Assembly (NCBI GenBank): GCA_028554795.2 | Contig: CM068824.1 | Location: 158,298,289-158,362,288, forward strand | Length of the DNA: 64,000 bases | Source: Sinohyriopsis cumingii | Lineage: Eukaryota; Mollusca; Bivalvia; Unionida; Unionidae | Direction of reading: 5' to 3' | Shown here: positions 59,360 to 64,000 of the stretch, in pieces | Position numbering within the stretch: position 1 is the first letter of the stretch | Layout of the letters: each line of letters begins with the position of its first letter | Translations under genes and position numbers: made by a program | The notes under the pieces: model-generated | What the model was told of the DNA's origin: nothing | The model's database searches: none | The model's input: only the letters and a program-made list of their open reading frames with translations

Positions 59360-61805
59360 ATAAGGATGCAATACATTCATTTGTACGATTTTAGTAACAT
59401 AATCTCTTGATAAGTTTCTTGTTTTACTAAACAACAAACTTTACGTTTTGAATTTACTTTCGTTTAATTACATATTTATTTTCGGTCCTCTGAAAACTTT
59501 CCTTTCATTCTCTTCGCCATCCCTTAATAAAGTTTTGATTGTAACCGGCAAATGCTTTGATAGTTATACCGGTCATTTCATCTTTGCAAATACCGGGTAA
59601 CTTTACATTAATCTGTCGCAATCTAAATGCGTTGTTCTTTGGATATTGACTTGCATTATAAAATATAATGTTGTTTCATGTAGCTATATAGACGTTCTGT
59701 CCCAATATGAATGTATAATGAATCTATATTTATTAGTGGTAGAATGTATTAGTTAAAGGAATATTGGAGATCCAATGTAATCTCCAGATCGACTTTCAAT
59801 ATGCAGCCAGCATCATTATCAACGTATATTTCAAACTGATTTTAGTTTATCAACCAAATTTGTTCATCATCTAATGTTAGTAAATATTGATGCATGGCCC
59901 ATAAATAAAGATTTGTGGAATCAAGATACATGACATATGATTTGGATTTTTCTCATCGATCTTTTTATCATTTGTTCCCTTCATCATCCCCACAGAATTC
60001 GTTGTTTGTCTGAGTATCCCTATTTTGTACTTTAATATGACTTACTCTCGTCATAAACATGTCACAATCCGTAAACGTTGTAACTGAGCACGTGATGTGA
60101 GATAGACCTGGTCCACTACAAAAGTAAGTTGAGGCTAACTCGTAATTTTCCATACAGACATTTTTAAATTCTTCATAAATGTCGTATTGCGTCAATGTTA
60201 ATCATGATGTAGAAGTGAATGTTAGTGTGACATCACATCATGTACATGCCAGTGGTCGTCATTTCATGTTTGAATCCTTAAGTGTTTCAGTGTTTCTATA
60301 AATCTTTCCTTGCTTAAAATATTTGCCAGCTGTTTTAATGACTAATCCATGAATCTAAAGCGATCTACGCTCTTAATTGGTTTTCTCACAATTTTTATAT
60401 ATTTTTCATCCGTTACGAACCTATCGACCATGAGCGTTTTGCTAAAGGATATTGTAACACACAAAGGTCTCACAACCGAGTGATCCAAGCAATACCTGAG
60501 TGCGTCTGGCTAGAGGTTTATGTTTCCTCTCTTTCCACGAACCTTAAGACGACTGTAGTTGCCAACTGAAGGATTCTTAAACGCACAAATACCACAAATA
60601 CTATTTCTCTAATCAACTAACAACTACACATTCAAGAGATCCTAATATCACTGTGGCATGGTTAGTCATGCTTCACATTTGTCCATTCTACGAAACTAAT
60701 CCATGCTACCATAAAATCTAGTGAATTGTGAAAATTATGCGGTCTGATGTCAGTAACTGGCTAATTACTCAGTTTTAAAAATATCTTCCCAACAACAACT
60801 CTACATAATAAAAAAATATCACTATAATGTTAGGAAAGCTTTAAAGAGACATTAGTACCCTAGGTTTGTTTCAAAATGTATGTCCCGTGGACATTAGATG
60901 GTATTTATTACCTATTCCTCTAAATCACAGTTTACAAGTGTCTTGATGAATCAATGAATCATTCACTTTCATGGCAGGACTAGTTGTGATTGGCTAGTCA
61001 GAGATGTGTTGGATATTTGTCATTCAAGTTACAGTCATTTCGAGCTGATTCTCTGATTGAATGCATTTAGCTGTTTGCATTTCATATTACACATCTGACC
61101 GCTGCATGACACTATTACGTGTTTGTTTCATATCTGTGGTACGATTATATTTTCATAATCACAATTAAAAGAATTACGGAACTTAATTGGTATCGATAAT
61201 TTATAAATTGTAAAATTTTGTGCATGTATCCCCCTCAATTCCTTTCAATTTCGAATGCGTATTAAAGTGGTTAAATTTCTTTTCTAACCTGTTTTGGAAA
61301 GGCTTGATTCATGTTATTATTATTCATCGAAATATGTAACAGGCAAAATTTAAAAATATACTTTATTATTAGCCGTTTTGATATGTGAGAAAACAAAAAT
61401 AAGACATTGATCTTTTGGCATAACTTTTTACAAGGCCCATGTACACTCTCTGTGTCTGTCAATCCCTGTAGGCAGCGATTTTAAAGTTGGGTGCACACGA
61501 TCGCTTCCAGGACAGGATTCGTCTTCCATCTCACGGTGAATTAGGAGGGGTGAAACCTTGATTTCTTATTATATAATTCATTATAAACCTACAATAATGC
61601 ATATACATTTTTTCGGTAATGTCAATTCAGTTCAGACTAACTGGAAATTCTCTATATCCATGTTCATACTAATAGTGTAAATCTTAAAAAGCAACATTTG
61701 GAGTCTTTATAAACAAGCCAATAAAACCTAAAGAGTAACCTTCATGTACATAGCTCGGATGGAAGAATTTGGGAATGGTTGAATACAGATGGAATATGGA
61801 CTTAC

Positions 61806-61928
61806 ATCTGCCTGGGACTCTTGCTTGCTTGCCATGTTTATTGTTTCTATCCTGTACGTATACTGGCCCATTAGTTGGGGAACCGGTCTCGTCTGCTTCC
61901 GGTTACTGCAAACCATTCCTTTTGGAGT
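61806..61928 (-). CDS. Host gene, first identified exon (LolA-like secreted protein)
   Basis: Acceptor CTCCATATCTTCAAG/ACTCC and donor GCAGAT/GTAAGT bound exactly 41 codons, phase 0 at both ends. It encodes TPKGMVCSNRKQTRPVPQLM, then YRIETINMASKQESQAD. The 'P-x-G-x-x-C ... P-x-x-P-x-x-x-x-x-R-I-E' layout is the start of the LolA-like domain, and the next exon (11107-11218) supplies the following YD-x-x-x-x-L-V-R strand in the right phase. A signal-peptide exon must lie further right; none was recognised. Confidence 0.65.
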
Positions 61929-63689
61929 CTTGAAGATATGGAGAACATTTTACGTGAATATTGATTCCTTCATACATTAATATTTTATGCAATTTTAAAA
62001 CTAACTTCAACTAAGAAAACAAATATGCACATAATCATTATATCTTTTTTCTCCTAAACGGTATTTAAATTTTCGGTACAATTTTAATCTAAAAATTTGG
62101 TTACATGTTAGCTTACCAGGGTATACGGAAGGTTGTGACCCTTTTGAACCTCATATGCCCTGGTTTAAGAAGGTCATAACATTCTGTACATGCAACCTAA
62201 ACTGGTTGTTCGAAAAGGATAACGCATAATGATTTCTTAGATGTCATTGCTATAGGATTCGCCCACCCTTCCTGCATCTTATAATACCCCATCGATTTTA
62301 AAAACGAAAAAAAATCGATGTTAAAAAAATACACAAAAATTGCCCATTTTATTCATTAATTTATAATTTCTAACCTGATTATCGCAAGGGGACATATAAT
62401 AGTGTCATCTCCTTCACGTTTGAATTCAAACGGGAAATTCTTCACTAAGGCGGCAGATATATTTGCAGGGGCAAGACTGTATCTTTTAGACACTAAAAGT
62501 GATGTAGATCATCGTCTTCGATATGCTCGGAATAATTACGTAAATTTGGGACTTACATCCTTTTTAACGCTTGCCCTTCTAATTTGGTTCAATTATTTAA
62601 TGGAAATATTTCAAACTAAATATTCCAAATTTTAGTTGCAGACGACATATACCTTTTACTTTCTAGTCCAAGTAACCACACCCCTTCACTGAAAATTGAC
62701 TTTTCCAAAATTCGGGAAACAGACCGTGTGATGGTTAGCTTTTTCTTTTTGTTTGTTCTTTTACAATACAACTCCTTTAGGTGTGAAACACAAAGAAGGT
62801 GACAGTACTGGATCCCTTGGCAATATTCAGGTTAGAAATTATAGATTGATGCATTGAATAACTGTTTTGTGCATCTTGTATATCCTCAATGTCTTTCGTT
62901 TCTAAAATCTGTAAGTGTAGTATCAGCTGCCGGAAGGGTAGGCTAATATTATAGCTACATCTTATTAGTTGTAGCAGCTGTGCCAAAACAAAATCATGCC
63001 GCATTAACGCGAAACAGCATTCTTAAAATAAATGTCTTGCCTTCTTTTGGGAATAATTTTTGCACGTAAATAAGCTACACAGTAACTTAATATACACATA
63101 CATTAAAAATAACATTGCATTTCAAGTGTTGGTATAAATGAATTTGATATACCAATGCCATTAGTATATCAAATTTTGATCCGCCCATGGCGCAATAATA
63201 CGCATATATAAACATTCTCGCGACCATCTGAAGTTGAGTCTAGATTAATGATCAAATGATCAATTTTCACACAATAATCATTACTGACGTATAAAAATAA
63301 CGATAAAAAGTATTAACAATCCCCGTTTTCTCAATGAATATATGTGCACTTTCCTTGGGATCTATCTACAGTGTTTATCAATTATACAAAGTTGCAAACC
63401 ATGTCGACATTATTGGGTGAATTTCTCGGTTATGTGGTACACATACTGTGATGTATTTAATGTTTTGTTGTTGTTTCTTAAACATACTATAACGTATCGA
63501 TTATATCGATTATATTTAATTAAATATGAAAATGTCCAAAGGCCTCTCTCTCTCTCTCTCTCTGAACAATCGAAGCAAAATACGGGTAAAATCTATGAAA
63601 TGACGAGCGTAGAGGATTTTCGTTTGTGTAATTCCACGATCTCTCTGGACTTATAAATGATGGTAAAAGTTAAGTCAAACTGACCGAAG

Positions 63690-63736
<47 letters not shown>

Positions 63737-64000
63737 ATGGTCGGTGGTACTGTTACTAAAACAGAATAATGACTTAGGTCAACTGTAAACGTATTAAAAT
63801 ATTTTAATTACCTCTTGTTGGTTCGTCATTTCACTTAGTTTCTATTCCACAATAATTTCCATCCGCCAGTACGTGAATCGCTAAGCTTTCATGTGAATGG
63901 CGTAGCTAACCTTGTGTTTTTAGCGCTATACTTTTATCATTAAAACCATCGTTCATGTTTAAGTCATAAGTATGTATTATATTGATTTAATCAATGTGAA
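61929..64000. other. Host sequence, upstream part of the gene or flank
   Basis: AT-rich, with an imperfect inverted repeat around 62113-62165 (ACCAGGGTATA paired with CATATGCCCTGGT) and (TC)n/(GA)n tracts at 63543-63563 and 63692-63733. Open frames at 62402-62635 and 63342-63656 show no family signature. No exon could be supported. Confidence 0.5.

Larger units (their letters stand above)
57715..61805. other. Intronic host sequence right of element 2
   Basis: No certain gene. It contains a 27-bp tandem array (57981-58115), a (GA)n tract (58892-58998), a 39-base A run (59320-59358) and two weak exon-like segments on the minus strand (58704-58790 with donor AAAG/GTAAGT; about 60030-60170 with donor AGA/GTAAGT), neither supported by a recognised protein. 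Confidence 0.5.

Noticed and set aside
59968..60195. Cys-rich minus-strand frame with donor-like AGA/GTAAGT
   Set aside because: A phase-0 cassette exon would be possible, but the exons at 61806 and 11107 already join a continuous domain, the acceptor is weak, and no homology is apparent.
1..64000. CRISPR array
   Set aside because: Tandem arrays here have no unique spacers and the sequence is eukaryotic.

Overview
This is 64 kb of an AT-rich animal genome: spliced exons with GT-AG borders, many microsatellites, DIRS and L1/Tx1-type retroelements and Polinton-type elements. A marine invertebrate, perhaps a mollusc, fits best, but that is inference; no species-diagnostic sequence was recognised.

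The host backbone is one gene on the minus strand. Six exons with matching phases can be traced (61806-61928, 11107-11218, 10494-10678, 9603-9710, 1687-1810, 1223-1396). Together they resemble the secreted LolA-like/ependymin-like invertebrate proteins. The first intron seen is about 50.6 kb and holds two different virus-derived elements about 6 kb apart. A smaller intron (1811-9602) holds a decayed DIRS-like retrotransposon (about 3341-8890).

Element 1 (11937-27125, 15.2 kb) is a near-pristine endogenous virus of Polinton/adintovirus type. It has about 257-bp inverted repeats (TIRs) and a 5-bp target duplication (CATAC). A leftward virion block encodes a penton-like protein, a hydrophobic protein, a 21-residue-repeat fibre, an adenain-type protease, a membrane-active-like protein, the double jelly-roll major capsid protein (MCP), a pX-like core protein and two coiled-coil proteins. 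A structured non-coding gap follows, then an HNH nuclease, a zinc protein, a polymerase-helicase-HNH fusion, an integrase, a zinc ribbon that runs toward a phospholipase A2 domain, and the packaging ATPase. Almost everything is open. The two breaks lie at A8 runs that are also textbook -1 frameshift sites. Genes are packed so tightly that promoters must sit next to the start codons.

Element 2 (33124-57708, 24.6 kb) is a true Polinton/Maverick: TIRs starting AGTAGTAT, a 6-bp target duplication (ATCCCT), protein-primed PolB, chromodomain integrase, ATPase, penton, pX, MCP and protease. Its recognisable core genes are broken by in-frame stops and frameshifts. A 5'-truncated LINE with intact ORF2 (45213-50578) landed on the last codons of the penton gene. 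Several small accessory genes are open, and five loci carry a hairpin that looks like the replication-dependent histone mRNA 3' end. The right arm is a tandem array of promoter / small gene / histone-like hairpin cassettes.

The remaining stretches (about 200-9600 outside the host exons and DIRS element, 27131-33117, 57715-61805, 61929-64000) show simple repeats, tandem repeats and a few weak exon-like segments only.
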